Shown here: piece by piece, positions 1-9,665 of the stretch
Layout: every line of letters begins with the position of its first letter
Numbering within the stretch: the first letter of the stretch is position 1
NCBI GenBank assembly: GCA_021108035.1
Contig: JAIORQ010000027.1
Location: 1-50,311, forward strand
DNA length: 50,311 nucleotides
From: Bacteroidales bacterium
GTDB lineage: Bacteria; Bacteroidota; Bacteroidia; Bacteroidales; JAADGE01
Reading direction: 5' to 3'
Translations under genes and position numbers: made by a program
Notes under the pieces: generated by a model
The model's input: only the letters and a program-made list of their open reading frames with translations
Databases searched by the model: none
Told to the model about the DNA's origin: nothing

Positions 1-163
1 TATTAAAGAGATGCGTAAAAATTTGATAATCTGCAATATAACTGATTTTTTAAAGTTTTTATGAATAATGCAGGTGAAAAAGATAATATCTGTTTATGGA
101 AAATTTTAAAATTTACATCTGTTATATAAAAACAACAAGGAAAAAATTTTAAAATTAGTTATT

Positions 164-1096
164 ATGGAAAACAAGACTCAAAAATTAAACTCAAAAAAAG
201 CATTAAGTATTTATTTAACATTTGTTATTGCATTTATTCTTCTTTTCTTCTTTTTTATCGGAGAAATGAGTGCGCAAGTATATAACAAATGTGCAGCTCA
301 AAATGCTGTTTATGAAGAAACTGTTGATGATGCAACAGGTGAAGTAAGAAAAGTTAGAGTAGAAGCCGACAGACACGGAAATGCCGAAGGCAATCAATAC
401 GATTTGGCTGTTGACGGTGCATTTCAAGGTGAAACAGTTGCCGTTTTACATCTTTACACAGGCGAAGGTTTCGATTTTTCACTACCGAAAGCAGCTTTGA
501 AAGAAAAAGGATTTTCGGTATATCGTTGGATTAATAATCCTCCGTCTCCTGAAGAATTGGAAAAATCTCTTGAAAAAGCATGTCAATTATGGATTATTTC
601 AAGCAATATACAGAAGTTGAATAAAGATCATTTAAAAGTGATAAAAAAATTTTTCGACAGCGGCAAAGGTGTTTATATCTGGGGAGATAATGATCCTTAT
701 TATGCAGATGCAAATTATGTTTCAGATTATTTAATAGGGGTAAAAATGCTCGGTAATCTTCCCGGAAATGAAGTTGTAGGATTAAATAATAAAAAGAAAA
801 AAGTTGGTCTTGCACCGGGGCATTTAATTACTACCGGATTAGAATATGTTTACGAAGGTATTACAATTGCTACTCTTCAAGATAAACAACAAGTATTGCA
901 ACCGTTGATATACGGACATGAAAGTAATCTCGTAACAGCAACATACGAGCAAGACGGAAAAAGGCTTATTCTTGACGGAGGATTCACCAGATTATATTGT
1001 TCATGGGACCATGCAGGAACAGGAAGATATGTGAAAAATGCAGCTGCTTGGTTAGTCAACTATGAGAGATTTGCGGAAAAGGCAGATGGTCTTTAA
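164..1096 (+). CDS. Membrane-anchored protein of unknown function
   Basis: I do not recognise this 310-residue protein with certainty. A single hydrophobic helix at about residues 13-34 follows a Lys-rich N-terminus, so it is probably an inner-membrane anchor with the rest in the periplasm. The soluble part alternates strands and helices (VAVLHLYTGEGFDF near 92-105, then LWIISSN near 141, VYIWGDN near 171 and RLILDGGFTRLY near 274). This pattern recalls the class I glutamine-amidotransferase-like/ThuA-like fold, but I see no convincing catalytic Cys-His pair, so enzyme activity should not be assumed. The gene stands alone: 468 bp separate it from the next gene, and a strong terminator follows at 1201. 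Confidence 0.75.
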   Translation: MENKTQKLNSKKALSIYLTFVIAFILLFFFFIGEMSAQVYNKCAAQNAVYEETVDDATGEVRKVRVEADRHGNAEGNQYDLAVDGAFQGETVAVLHLYTGEGFDFSLPKAALKEKGFSVYRWINNPPSPEELEKSLEKACQLWIISSNIQKLNKDHLKVIKKFFDSGKGVYIWGDNDPYYADANYVSDYLIGVKMLGNLPGNEVVGLNNKKKKVGLAPGHLITTGLEYVYEGITIATLQDKQQVLQPLIYGHESNLVTATYEQDGKRLILDGGFTRLYCSWDHAGTGRYVKNAAAWLVNYERFAEKADGL

Positions 1097-1200
1097 AAAA
1101 ATCAAAATAATTTATGGAATAAAATGAAATTTACATCTATTTAATAAACACTAAAATTAGCCTAAACCTTAAACCTGATTAAAACTACACTGAAAACTGA

Positions 1201-1229
1201 AAGTTGCCGATTCTTCGGCAACTTTTTTT
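1201..1229 (+). terminator. Rho-independent terminator after the 310-aa gene
   Basis: A perfect 10-bp stem (AAGTTGCCGA at 1201-1210 with TCGGCAACTT at 1215-1224) closes a TTCT loop and runs into a T tract. It lies 105 bp after the stop codon of the upstream gene. Confidence 0.85.
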
Positions 1230-1564
1230 ATACAAGTTTGTCCTGTTAAGGACAAGATATTGGTAAAAACCTATCCTTGATAAGGTACTGTGCCTTTAGG
1301 TACGGAATATTTATATTTTCTTTTTACTATGTGATTTTTTTTGATTCTGTGAAAAAAGAATTTTTTTAGAGTGGATTAACCCACATTATACATGCGATTA
1401 TCTTTGTGTAGATGCGAGGCGTCGAAACCCGAAGATATATATTGACACATAACAAGCAAACAAGACATTACCGGTATTATAATATTGAAGCGGTGAATAA
1501 TGCGAGTTAAGATATGGAAAATCAGAAACTATTTCATCCTAATATTATATTAAAATAAAAAAAA
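1230..1564. other. Intergenic stretch with three small hairpins
   Basis: No gene is apparent. Three short palindromes sit close together: TTGTCCT/AGGACAA (1238-1255), CCTT/AAGG (1275-1285) and GTGCC/GGTAC (1290-1303). They resemble the clustered hairpins inside the mobile element at 31411, but I see no flanking terminal inverted repeats here, so this may be a decayed copy or an unrelated REP-like cluster. The rest presumably holds the promoter of the beta-propeller gene, which I could not place. Confidence 0.45.
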
Positions 1565-3181
1565 ATGAAAAAGTTAATAAAATACTTACTGCCGATTTCG
1601 ATGTTCATTTTTATGATTTATTTAACGGCATTTTCAACAGAGTATAATCCTGTTTTTGATCATCAAATATCGGAAAATGATTCAGTTATGAATGATAGTA
1701 TTAATTCCGAGATTATTGATATGACTGCTCATTACATAAAATTGAACAATGATCCAAAATATAAACCGAGTACAACTTTTCGTTCAGGACATGTTAATCC
1801 GAGAGAAATTAAAAAAGATTATCTTAAAAAAACAGATTACGGATATGTTATAAGTATGGGAACTTATACAAATATCCCGACACCGGCTGTTGATAACGGA
1901 GTTGTATATGTCAGCGGAGGTTTCGGAAGCAAACAATATTATGCATTTGATGTCAAAAGCGGTCAAAGTATTTGGGCTGTTGATCTTGACGATGACGGAC
2001 CGTCTTCACCGGCTGTCAAAGACAGTATTATTGTTTTTAACACAGAATCTTGTACTATATTCGCATGTAACAAAAAAACAGGAAAACAAATTTGGTCGTA
2101 TTGGATGGGCGATCCGTTAATGTCAATGCCTACAATAGCAAACGATATTGTGTTTTCTGCTTACCCTGCCGGATTCAACGGGAATATTAATATGCAGAAA
2201 AATAATATAAACAATATTCAACAAAATAACATTAAAGTAACCGGTAATTCATCAATAGTCAATGATTCTACAATGTCAATCAATACATCGCATGTATTTA
2301 TAGCCTTTGATCTTTACACAGGGGAAATCCTGTGGCAAAGCAGAATTGACGGAGATGTAATGTCAGCACCGGTTGCAAAAGATGATTTTGTTTATGTAAC
2401 AACCTTTCCCGGAACTTTATTTAAATTCAAACAAACCACAGGCGAAATTGTTTCAGTTAAAGCAATGAGAGCTACATCTGCTCCTGTTTTTTATGAAGAT
2501 AATATTTTTATCAGCAGAAGAACAGAACAAGCCGGAGAATACGCCGGTGAAGGAATTATGTTTTTTAGTTCCGGAAACGAAAAAAAAGCAAAATTATATA
2601 ATAAAAGGAAAGCTCCCTATTTGGATAAAAACATTCAAGGCTTGTCCGACCTTAAAACAAGCTCAATGACTGATGATGCAGGTAACGGTTTTGTCGGTGG
2701 TGCTCCGAGTTCTTCCGGATGGTATGCCGCAAGCGAAAACGTAGGACAATCAAATGTATCGTCTTTACAATCTTTTCAGGGATCGAGAACTTTACACAGA
2801 GACGGAAGAAATTATAATACCATGGGAGATGAATTGATATGTACTGATATTGAGACCGGAGAAGTTGTATGGAAACATAAAATAAAAGGTGATTTAAATT
2901 CTGTCGGCGGATTTATCGGAACACCACCCTTGTCTGTAGCAAATTATATAATTATTGCAACATATTCAGGTGAAATTATAATATCGGATGTTAATACCGG
3001 CGAAGAAATTGAAAAATATGAAATAAAGGAACCTGTCAGATATCAACCTGTTGTTGATAACGGTTGGATTTTTGTAACATCAACTTCCGGAAAATTACAC
3101 GCAATAAATACAGGGAATAAAAAAATTACCGGATGGAGTCATTGGGGAGCTGATGCGGCAAGGACAAATACTGTGAAATAA
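1565..3181 (+). CDS. PQQ-like beta-propeller protein (BamB-like repeats)
   Basis: This 538-residue protein starts with a Sec signal or membrane anchor (about residues 5-25). It then carries repeated PQQ/quinoprotein-type propeller blades: YAFDVKSGQSIW, FACNKKTGKQIWSY, IAFDLYTGEILWQS, ICTDIETGEVVWKH and IISDVNTGEEIEKY, each with the typical D-x-x-TG-x-x-x-W pattern. The fold is shared by PQQ dehydrogenases and by the outer-membrane assembly lipoprotein BamB. I see no lipobox and no PQQ-enzyme catalytic region, so it is best read as a periplasmic or surface propeller scaffold. A low-complexity insert rich in Asn and Ile (about 205-240) interrupts the blades. It converges with the KAS III-like gene 71 bp downstream. 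Confidence 0.8.
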   Translation: MKKLIKYLLPISMFIFMIYLTAFSTEYNPVFDHQISENDSVMNDSINSEIIDMTAHYIKLNNDPKYKPSTTFRSGHVNPREIKKDYLKKTDYGYVISMGTYTNIPTPAVDNGVVYVSGGFGSKQYYAFDVKSGQSIWAVDLDDDGPSSPAVKDSIIVFNTESCTIFACNKKTGKQIWSYWMGDPLMSMPTIANDIVFSAYPAGFNGNINMQKNNINNIQQNNIKVTGNSSIVNDSTMSINTSHVFIAFDLYTGEILWQSRIDGDVMSAPVAKDDFVYVTTFPGTLFKFKQTTGEIVSVKAMRATSAPVFYEDNIFISRRTEQAGEYAGEGIMFFSSGNEKKAKLYNKRKAPYLDKNIQGLSDLKTSSMTDDAGNGFVGGAPSSSGWYAASENVGQSNVSSLQSFQGSRTLHRDGRNYNTMGDELICTDIETGEVVWKHKIKGDLNSVGGFIGTPPLSVANYIIIATYSGEIIISDVNTGEEIEKYEIKEPVRYQPVVDNGWIFVTSTSGKLHAINTGNKKITGWSHWGADAARTNTVK

Positions 3182-3252
3182 TTAATAATTTTAAAAATTA
3201 CACAAACAAGAATTAATTGAGCCTTTACGGATTCTATGATTATTATAATCGA

Positions 3253-4332
3253 TTAATATTTATATACAAATGCATTAATATTCATACCTGCACCAACCGA
3301 TGCAAACATCAGTAAATCTCCTCTGTTTACAGTATGTCCCTCACAATCACCTTTTCTCAAGAGATCAATCAAAGTAGGGACAGTAGCAACGGAACTGTTA
3401 CCAAGTTTATAAATACTCATAGGCATAATTTTTTCAGGTATTTCGTTTTGTTTTTTATAAAGGCGATAAAAGCGTTGAATCATTGCTTCATCCATTTTTT
3501 CATTTGCTTGATGAATGATTATTTTTTTCAGATCTTCAATGTTATATTTTGAGCGATCCAATGCAAGTTTCATGGCCAGCGGTACATTAGTTATGGCATA
3601 TTCATAAATCTTTCTGCCAAGCATTTTAATATATTTAATATTTTGAGTTACATTCGGATTATTTGATTTTCCGGAAAACAAATAATAAGTCTCTTTATTA
3701 GAATCAGTTCTCATGGAAATCGACAATAAACCTGTTCTTTCATTACTTTCAACGGCTTCAATAACAGTAGCTCCGGCTCCGTCTGCATATATCATGGAAT
3801 CTCTGTCGTATTTATCTGATACACGTGATAATGTTTCTGAACCGATAACCAAAAATCGTTTTCCGATACCGGCTTTTATGTATGCATGAGCTTGTATTAC
3901 ACCTTGAATCCATCCCGGACAACCGAATAAAATGTCATATGCAACACATGAGGGATTTTTAATGCCGAGATTGTGTTTTACGCGAGATGCTAAACTCGGA
4001 ACCATATCAGATTGTATGGTGCCGAACTTAATATCACCGTAATTATGTGCCATTATAATTTGATCAATGGTTTCAGGATCAATGTCGGCATTTTCAACAG
4101 CTCTTTGGGCTGCAATGCTTGCAATATCTGAATTGTTTTGATCTTTCTTTACATAACGCCTTTCATCAATTCCGGTGATTTCTTTAAACTTTTCAATAAC
4201 AGTTTCTCCCGGAAAATTAAATTTTTCTTGATGTTCATTATAAAACTCTTGTTCAATAAAATCAATATTTTTTTTAACTATAGCCGGTATATAACTTCCG
4301 GTTCCGGTTATAATTGTGTTAACAAGTTTCAT
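3253..4332 (-). CDS. 3-oxoacyl-ACP synthase III (KAS III/FabH-like)
   Basis: This 359-residue thiolase-fold enzyme has the complete KAS III triad: Cys138 in FGCPGW, His274 in IIHQANEKM and Asn312 in LGNSSVATVP. KAS III enzymes condense an acyl-CoA starter with malonyl-ACP to begin fatty-acid or related polyketide chains in the cytoplasm. The protein is longer than housekeeping FabH (about 320 residues) because of an extended N-terminal region (residues 20-60), which is common in FabH paralogues devoted to specialised lipids. Its substrate cannot be deduced. It stands alone on the minus strand, divergent from miaB. Confidence 0.88.
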   Translation of the reverse strand: MKLVNTIITGTGSYIPAIVKKNIDFIEQEFYNEHQEKFNFPGETVIEKFKEITGIDERRYVKKDQNNSDIASIAAQRAVENADIDPETIDQIIMAHNYGDIKFGTIQSDMVPSLASRVKHNLGIKNPSCVAYDILFGCPGWIQGVIQAHAYIKAGIGKRFLVIGSETLSRVSDKYDRDSMIYADGAGATVIEAVESNERTGLLSISMRTDSNKETYYLFSGKSNNPNVTQNIKYIKMLGRKIYEYAITNVPLAMKLALDRSKYNIEDLKKIIIHQANEKMDEAMIQRFYRLYKKQNEIPEKIMPMSIYKLGNSSVATVPTLIDLLRKGDCEGHTVNRGDLLMFASVGAGMNINAFVYKY

Positions 4333-4480
4333 AATTATTTGTTTTTGAAATTTAAACCTGCTAAACTGTAACTAATATTTAAGAAAAAGGTATTATTTAA
4401 TGTTTTTTAACAAATTTGTTTTAAAAAATTTAATTAAATAAAAAAGAAAAAGAATAAAATCGGTTTTATTATAAGATTAT

Positions 4481-4488
4481 TACTTTTG
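4481..4488 (+). promoter_or_regulatory. Putative -7 box of miaB
   Basis: TACTTTTG matches the Bacteroidota -7 consensus TAnnTTTG. Transcription would begin near 4495, so the inverted-repeat element at 4516-4645 would lie in the miaB 5' leader. No clear -33 TTG was identified. Confidence 0.5.
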
Positions 4489-4515
4489 TGCTTAAGATAT
4501 TAAGAATATAATAAT

Positions 4516-4645
4516 GAGTCTGCTCCGAAACCGGTCAGACGGGTATATTTGCAAAAACAGAATAAATTTAATGTCTTATTTTCAGCTAATCAGAAAACCC
4601 GTCAGACCGATATTAATGAGTATTTTGACTTTTCGGAGTGGACTC
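4516..4645. mobile_element. MITE-like element, family B copy 1
   Basis: This is a 130-bp element without coding capacity. Its outer ends are inverted (GAGTCTGCTCCGAAA on the left; TTTCGGAGTGGACTC on the right), and it has a second internal inverted pair (CGGTCAGACGGGT and ACCCGTCAGACCG). The 6-bp sequence AATAAT lies directly outside both ends (4510-4515 and 4646-4651), as expected for a target-site duplication, although that sequence is of low complexity. A relative sits at 24971-25092. It ends 14 bp before the miaB start codon. Confidence 0.7.
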
Positions 4646-4659
4646 AATAATCATTTATT

Positions 4660-6066
4660 ATGGAGTTTAAAGTTAATAAATATAAAACATCAAAGCAGCG
4701 ATTGGATTTAGCTGATAAAAAGCCGAATGCAACAAAAATTTATATTGAAACTTACGGATGTCAAATGAATGTAGCTGACAGTGAGGTTGTTATGTCGATT
4801 ATGATTGATGAGGGCTATGCCATTACAGATGAAGTAAATAATGCTGATATTATTTTTATTAATACCTGTGCGGTAAGAGATAATGCGGAGAAAAGAATTC
4901 GTAACAGGTTGATTGCTCTTAATGCATTGAAAAAAAGAAAAAAATGTCTGATTATTGGCCTTCTCGGTTGTATGGCAGAGCGTTTAAAAGAGAAGTTGAT
5001 TAAGGAAGAGCAAATATTAGATATTGTTGCAGGCCCCGATTCATACAGAAGTTTGCCCGGTTTGGTCAAACAAGCAGAATCCGGCAGCAAAGCAATAAAT
5101 GTGTTATTGTCAAGAGAAGAAACCTATGCTGAAATATCACCGGTAAGAAAGGATAAGAATAATGTTTCTGCTTTTATATCAATAACAAGAGGTTGTGATA
5201 ATATGTGTGCGTTTTGTGTTGTTCCTTTCACAAGAGGGCGGGAGAGAAGCCGTAATCCCGAAAGTATTTTGAATGAAGTAAGACAAGTTATATACGATGG
5301 TTATAAAGAAGTTATTTTGCTGGGACAAAATGTTGATAAATACGATTGGAATAAAGGTGAAGTGAAATTTTCACGTTTATTGAAAATGACAGCAGAGTTG
5401 GATTCCAATATCAGAATACGATTTACAACATCCTATCCTCAAGATTTTACTGATGAAGTAATTCAAATAATATCTGAATATAAAAATATTTGTAAATACA
5501 TACACTTGCCTGTTCAATCCGGCAGTAATGCCATGCTTGATAAAATGAAAAGAGGATATACGCGAGAGTGGTATTTAAACAGGATTGGAGCTGTCAGAAG
5601 AATTATTCCGGATTGTTCTGTTTCAACAGATATAATCACAGGTTATTGCGGTGAAACAGAACAAGATCATCAAGATACATTAGCATTGATGAAAGAAGTT
5701 GGCTATGATTTTGCATATATGTTTAAATATTCTGAACGTCCGAATACTTATGCCGCAAGAAATTATGAAGATGATGTGGATGAAGAAACTAAAAAAAGAC
5801 GTTTAAATGAAATCATAGAACTTCAACAAAAGTTATCTTTAGAGAGTAATCAAAAAGATATTGGCAAAATCTTTGAGGTATTGGTTGAAGGCATATCAAA
5901 AAAGTCGGAAGAACAATATTTCGGAAGGAATACCCAAAATAAAGTTGTGGTATTTTCAAGAGAAGACAAAAAGATAGGTGATTATGTTAATGTTAAGATA
6001 AATTCTTGTACTTCAGCTACATTGATTGGTGAAATAACAAATATCAAGTACCAAATAAACAGATAA
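4660..6066 (+). CDS. miaB: tRNA-2-methylthio-N6-dimethylallyladenosine synthase
   Basis: MiaB adds the 2-methylthio group to i6A37 of tRNAs that read UNN codons. The 468-residue protein has the expected three parts. The N-terminal UPF0004 domain binds the auxiliary [4Fe-4S] cluster through Cys34 (YGCQMN), Cys70 (INTCAVRD) and Cys104 (LLGCMAE). The radical-SAM core has the CxxxCxxC motif at Cys179, Cys183 and Cys186 (RGCDNMCAFC). A C-terminal TRAM domain (about 400-468) binds tRNA. All key cysteines are present and the length is normal. The start lies just after a MITE-like element, so its 5' leader is probably formed by that element. Confidence 0.97.
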   Translation: MEFKVNKYKTSKQRLDLADKKPNATKIYIETYGCQMNVADSEVVMSIMIDEGYAITDEVNNADIIFINTCAVRDNAEKRIRNRLIALNALKKRKKCLIIGLLGCMAERLKEKLIKEEQILDIVAGPDSYRSLPGLVKQAESGSKAINVLLSREETYAEISPVRKDKNNVSAFISITRGCDNMCAFCVVPFTRGRERSRNPESILNEVRQVIYDGYKEVILLGQNVDKYDWNKGEVKFSRLLKMTAELDSNIRIRFTTSYPQDFTDEVIQIISEYKNICKYIHLPVQSGSNAMLDKMKRGYTREWYLNRIGAVRRIIPDCSVSTDIITGYCGETEQDHQDTLALMKEVGYDFAYMFKYSERPNTYAARNYEDDVDEETKKRRLNEIIELQQKLSLESNQKDIGKIFEVLVEGISKKSEEQYFGRNTQNKVVVFSREDKKIGDYVNVKINSCTSATLIGEITNIKYQINR

Positions 6067-6117
6067 ACAAAATTCAAATATCAATAAACAAAAGTTTTAT
6101 TATTAAATTATTTAAAT

Positions 6118-7209
6118 ATGAAAAAAGTACTTTTATTAACAATAGGAATATTAATAATTAATATTTCATTTTCTCAAGAACATCCTGATTTTACAATTAT
6201 TGATCAAGTAAAAACATCATCGGTAAAAAATCAAGATCGTTCCGGAACTTGTTGGTCTTTTACAACAACTTCTTTTATTGAAACAGAGGCAATGAGATGC
6301 GGAAAAGCTGAATTTGACATCTCTGAAATATATTTTGCATATTATGCATATATTGATAAAGCATATGATTATATAAGATTGCACGGCAATAACAATTTTT
6401 CGGAAGGCGGACAAGCTCATGATGTTACAAATGTTGTAAAAAGGTTCGGGATGGTTCCGGAAACAGCTTTTTCCGGTATAAATTATGATTCTGAATTTCA
6501 TAATCATTTTGAACTGGCTAAAAACCTGAACTCAATTGTTGAAAACGCTGCAAATACTAAAGAAAAGTTGCCGCAAACTTGGCATAGTGCTTTTAAAGGT
6601 GTGCTTGACAGTTATCTTGGAGTTGTACCGGATACATTTATATATGAAGGGAAGGAATATACACCGCAAACTTTTAATGAACAAATAATCGGATTTAATC
6701 CGGATGATTACATTGAGTTAACATCTTATACACATCATCCTTTTTATGAATTGATTGATCTTGAACTTCCTGATAATTGGTCTCATGACAGATATTATAA
6801 CGTACCTGTAAATGAGTTGATTGAAATAATGAATTATGCCTTAAAAAACGGTTATTCTATAGCTTGGGACGGAGATCTAAGTGATAAAAGATTTAATCTT
6901 ACAACAGAAAAATTAAATTTATCTGAAGATGATTTGAAAGCAATCAAAGAAACAAATTATCAGAAATTCAGGCAAGAGACTTTTGATGATTACACCACTA
7001 CCGATGATCATTTAATGCATATTACGGGTATCGTAAAAGATAAAGAAGGTAACTTATATTATTTAACAAAGAATTCGTGGGGGATTTATAACGAATACGG
7101 AGGATACTTGTATATGTCTGAAGGATACATAAAAATAAAAACTATAGCGTATATGATACATAAAGATGCTGTTCCTGAAGCAATTGCTTTAAAATTGGGC
7201 TTGAAATAA
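6118..7209 (+). CDS. Secreted C1B-family cysteine peptidase (PepC/bleomycin hydrolase-like)
   Basis: The 363-residue protein begins with a Sec signal peptide (cleavage expected after about residue 20, ISFSQ). The papain-like C1B catalytic set is intact: the oxyanion Gln39 and catalytic Cys45 in NQDRSGTCWSF, His301 in DDHLMHITGI and Asn319 in LTKNSWG. Cytoplasmic PepC and bleomycin hydrolase are about 440-450 residues long and hexameric. This one is shorter and exported, as is usual for Bacteroidota paralogues, so it probably trims peptides in the periplasm. It follows miaB by 51 bp and ends at a strong terminator, so it may be co-transcribed with miaB. Confidence 0.88.
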   Translation: MKKVLLLTIGILIINISFSQEHPDFTIIDQVKTSSVKNQDRSGTCWSFTTTSFIETEAMRCGKAEFDISEIYFAYYAYIDKAYDYIRLHGNNNFSEGGQAHDVTNVVKRFGMVPETAFSGINYDSEFHNHFELAKNLNSIVENAANTKEKLPQTWHSAFKGVLDSYLGVVPDTFIYEGKEYTPQTFNEQIIGFNPDDYIELTSYTHHPFYELIDLELPDNWSHDRYYNVPVNELIEIMNYALKNGYSIAWDGDLSDKRFNLTTEKLNLSEDDLKAIKETNYQKFRQETFDDYTTTDDHLMHITGIVKDKEGNLYYLTKNSWGIYNEYGGYLYMSEGYIKIKTIAYMIHKDAVPEAIALKLGLK

Positions 7210-7232
7210 AAAGAATAAGCATATATTATTTA

Positions 7233-7260
7233 AAAATCCGAAGATTATTCTTCGGATTTT
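7233..7260 (+). terminator. Rho-independent terminator after the C1B peptidase
   Basis: A 12-bp stem (7233-7244 with 7249-7260) closes a TTAT loop and continues into a T-rich tract. It lies 23 bp after the stop codon. Confidence 0.88.
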
Positions 7261-7309
7261 TTATTATTCGGGTTAAGAAACTATTAGAAACCATACAACC
7301 TTTTTTAAC

Positions 7310-7317
7310 TATCTTTG
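7310..7317 (+). promoter_or_regulatory. Putative -7 box of the TPR kinase gene
   Basis: TATCTTTG matches TAnnTTTG 25 bp before the start codon, giving a predicted transcription start near 7324. Confidence 0.55.
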
Positions 7318-7342
7318 TCTTTATTATAAAATTCCAAAAAAG

Positions 7343-9370
7343 ATGCAATTCAAAATCCTTTTAACTGCAATATTAATAAATCTTTCTTTTATTATTTTTG
7401 GACAAAGTATTGATACCGTAAAAGATATTCTTAAGAATACTCCTGAAGAAAAAAAAGCAGAGTTCTTATTACAAACAGCAAAATCCTTAACAGCAAATGA
7501 TCCGAATAAAAGCTCAGAGTATATCAATAAAGCATTATTGTATTTAAATAAATACCGGAATGATTCACTTAAAGGAGAAGCATATTCACTTGCAGGAAAA
7601 GCTCAGTATTACTTAGCTAATTATGATTCTGCATTAATTGCTATGAAATATGCACTTGAGATTTTTCAAAGTATTGAATATGACAAAGGCATTGCTGCAC
7701 AATATAATATTATAGGTGTTTGGTATTACAGCGCTGCTTCAGATTATGAAAAAGCACTTGATTATTATTTATTGTCTTTAAAAAAACGTGAAGAAATTAA
7801 TGATTCTGTAGGAATAGCATATTCTCACAGTAATATCGGTAATATCTATTATAAACAAAACAGAAGAGACAAGGCAATTGAAAGTTTTGAAAAAGGATTA
7901 CTATATGCAAAAGGAGGAAATGATAAAAACATCATTTCAATACTGTTAAACAATTTGGGTGCAGAATATGAAGAAAAAAAAGAATATGAAAAAGCACTTG
8001 ATTATTATATTAAATCTTCAGAAATAAAGAAAGAACTGAATAATCAAATAAGATTGGCAGTAACATACGGCAGCATCGGAAATTTATATCAGAAAACAGG
8101 AAAATATAAGGAAGCTTTGGAATATTATAACAAAGCTGTTGAACTCTTAAAAGGAAGTTCCGATAAGCATTATACGGCACTAATTTATAAGGATGTAGCA
8201 GTAGTTTATAAAGAAATGGAAGAGTATAAAAAAGCATTAAATTTTTTAAATAAATCTCATGAAATAGCGATCGAAATTTATGATAAAAGTTTATTGCGTG
8301 ATGATTATAAGGAATATACAGATATTTATGCTCTCCTGCATAATTATGAAAAAGCATTTATGTATCAAAAAAAATATATAGCCTTTCACGATACTATTTT
8401 TAATGAAGAAAGTGATGAAAGAATGAAAGAAACTGAAGTGAAATATGAAACTGAAAAGAAAGAAAAGGAAAATGAAATATTGAAAACACAACAAAAAATT
8501 AACGAATTAGAACTTGAAAAAAAGACAAACAGGCAATATTATTTAATCGCAGGCTCTTTAATATTTCTTCTTCTGGCTATCCTTATTTTCAGCCGATACA
8601 GGCTTAAACAGAAAACAAATCTGATATTGGAAGAATCAAACAGAAAACTTATTGTGTCTGAACAGAATTTAAAAGAGTCGGTTACTACAAAAGATAAATT
8701 CTTTTCTATCATAGCGCATGATTTAAGAAACCCTTTAAGTTCGTTAACGCTTGTCTCCCAAGTTTTGGATGAAAATATTGATGAACTTTCATCCGAAAAA
8801 CTGAAATATTATATAGGCAGTATTAATAACGCAGCAAACAGCTTATTAAATCTCGTTGAAAATTTATTAAATTGGGCAAGGACACAGACACATAAAATTT
8901 CAATTAGTTATGAAAGTTTTGATTTGCATAATATTATTGATCAAAATATCAGTCTGTTGAAATTTAATGCTGAAAAGAAAAGCATTCAAATTACAAATAA
9001 TATTAAGAAAGGTACAATTATTATTGCAGATATAAATCTTCTGACAACAGTTATCAGGAACTTACTTGCAAATGCGATTAAGTTTACCGAAAAGAACGGA
9101 TATGTTGAAATTAATATGAAAGAAAAAACGAATTATTTTGAAGTATATGTTTCAGACACAGGCATTGGTATGAGTGATGAAGATTTGAAAAAGTTATTTC
9201 GAATTGATATAGATACAACTTCTGTCGGAGATTCATCGGAAAAAGGAACAGGTCTCGGACTAATTTTGTGCAAAGAATTTATTGAGATGAACGGAGGTAA
9301 TATCAGAGCTGAAAGTGAACCGGAAAAAGGAAGTTCATTTATTTTTACGGTTAAGAAAGGAAATGTGTAA
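7343..9370 (+). CDS. TPR-containing sensor histidine kinase
   Basis: This 675-residue hybrid has a signal peptide (1-20), six to seven tetratricopeptide repeats (about 35-340, for example YYNKAVELLKG), a coiled coil (about 360-395), one transmembrane helix (about 398-418) and a cytoplasmic kinase. The HisKA domain carries the phospho-acceptor His459 in FFSIIAHDLRNPL. The HATPase domain has N-box NLLANAIKFTEK, G1 DTGIGMS and G2 GTGLGL, so it should be active. The periplasmic TPR solenoid is the likely input domain. There is no receiver domain. The LuxR-type regulator 295 bp downstream is the obvious partner. Confidence 0.92.
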   Translation: MQFKILLTAILINLSFIIFGQSIDTVKDILKNTPEEKKAEFLLQTAKSLTANDPNKSSEYINKALLYLNKYRNDSLKGEAYSLAGKAQYYLANYDSALIAMKYALEIFQSIEYDKGIAAQYNIIGVWYYSAASDYEKALDYYLLSLKKREEINDSVGIAYSHSNIGNIYYKQNRRDKAIESFEKGLLYAKGGNDKNIISILLNNLGAEYEEKKEYEKALDYYIKSSEIKKELNNQIRLAVTYGSIGNLYQKTGKYKEALEYYNKAVELLKGSSDKHYTALIYKDVAVVYKEMEEYKKALNFLNKSHEIAIEIYDKSLLRDDYKEYTDIYALLHNYEKAFMYQKKYIAFHDTIFNEESDERMKETEVKYETEKKEKENEILKTQQKINELELEKKTNRQYYLIAGSLIFLLLAILIFSRYRLKQKTNLILEESNRKLIVSEQNLKESVTTKDKFFSIIAHDLRNPLSSLTLVSQVLDENIDELSSEKLKYYIGSINNAANSLLNLVENLLNWARTQTHKISISYESFDLHNIIDQNISLLKFNAEKKSIQITNNIKKGTIIIADINLLTTVIRNLLANAIKFTEKNGYVEINMKEKTNYFEVYVSDTGIGMSDEDLKKLFRIDIDTTSVGDSSEKGTGLGLILCKEFIEMNGGNIRAESEPEKGSSFIFTVKKGNV

Positions 9371-9373
9371 AAC

Positions 9374-9436
9374 AGATTGAAAAAAGATTGAAAAAAGATT
9401 GAATAAGATTGAAAAAAGATTGATTAAGATTGAAAT
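9374..9436. repeat. Helically phased A-tract repeat (six GATTGA units)
   Basis: GATTGA starts at 9375, 9386, 9397, 9407, 9418 and 9428, a spacing of 10-11 bp. Three of the units carry A6 tracts in phase with the DNA helix, which predicts intrinsically curved DNA. The repeat begins 4 bp after the kinase stop codon. The remaining bases up to 9665 contain AT-rich direct repeats of ATTTAACAATG and no gene. Confidence 0.8.
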
Positions 9437-9665
9437 AATAATATAAATTTTTTAAAGTTTCCGAAAAAAATTTGATATACTGAAAAAAGTTCAGCACGAG
9501 TTGTCGGATATTAATTAAAGTATCAAATTGTTTAATTGCTACAATGCTGTTTTTTAACAATTTAACAATGCAGCAATTTAACAATGTAATAATTAAATAC
9601 AAACAACAAAATTATCGACAACTTGTTTGTTTATAATTTTTAGTAATGATATAACAATGTAAATA

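Noticed and set aside
9500-9622. Inverted pair GTTGTCGGATA / TTATCGACAAC as a possible further mobile element
   Set aside because: Only about 8-10 bases match around a one-base gap and there is no target duplication. It may be chance in AT-rich DNA.
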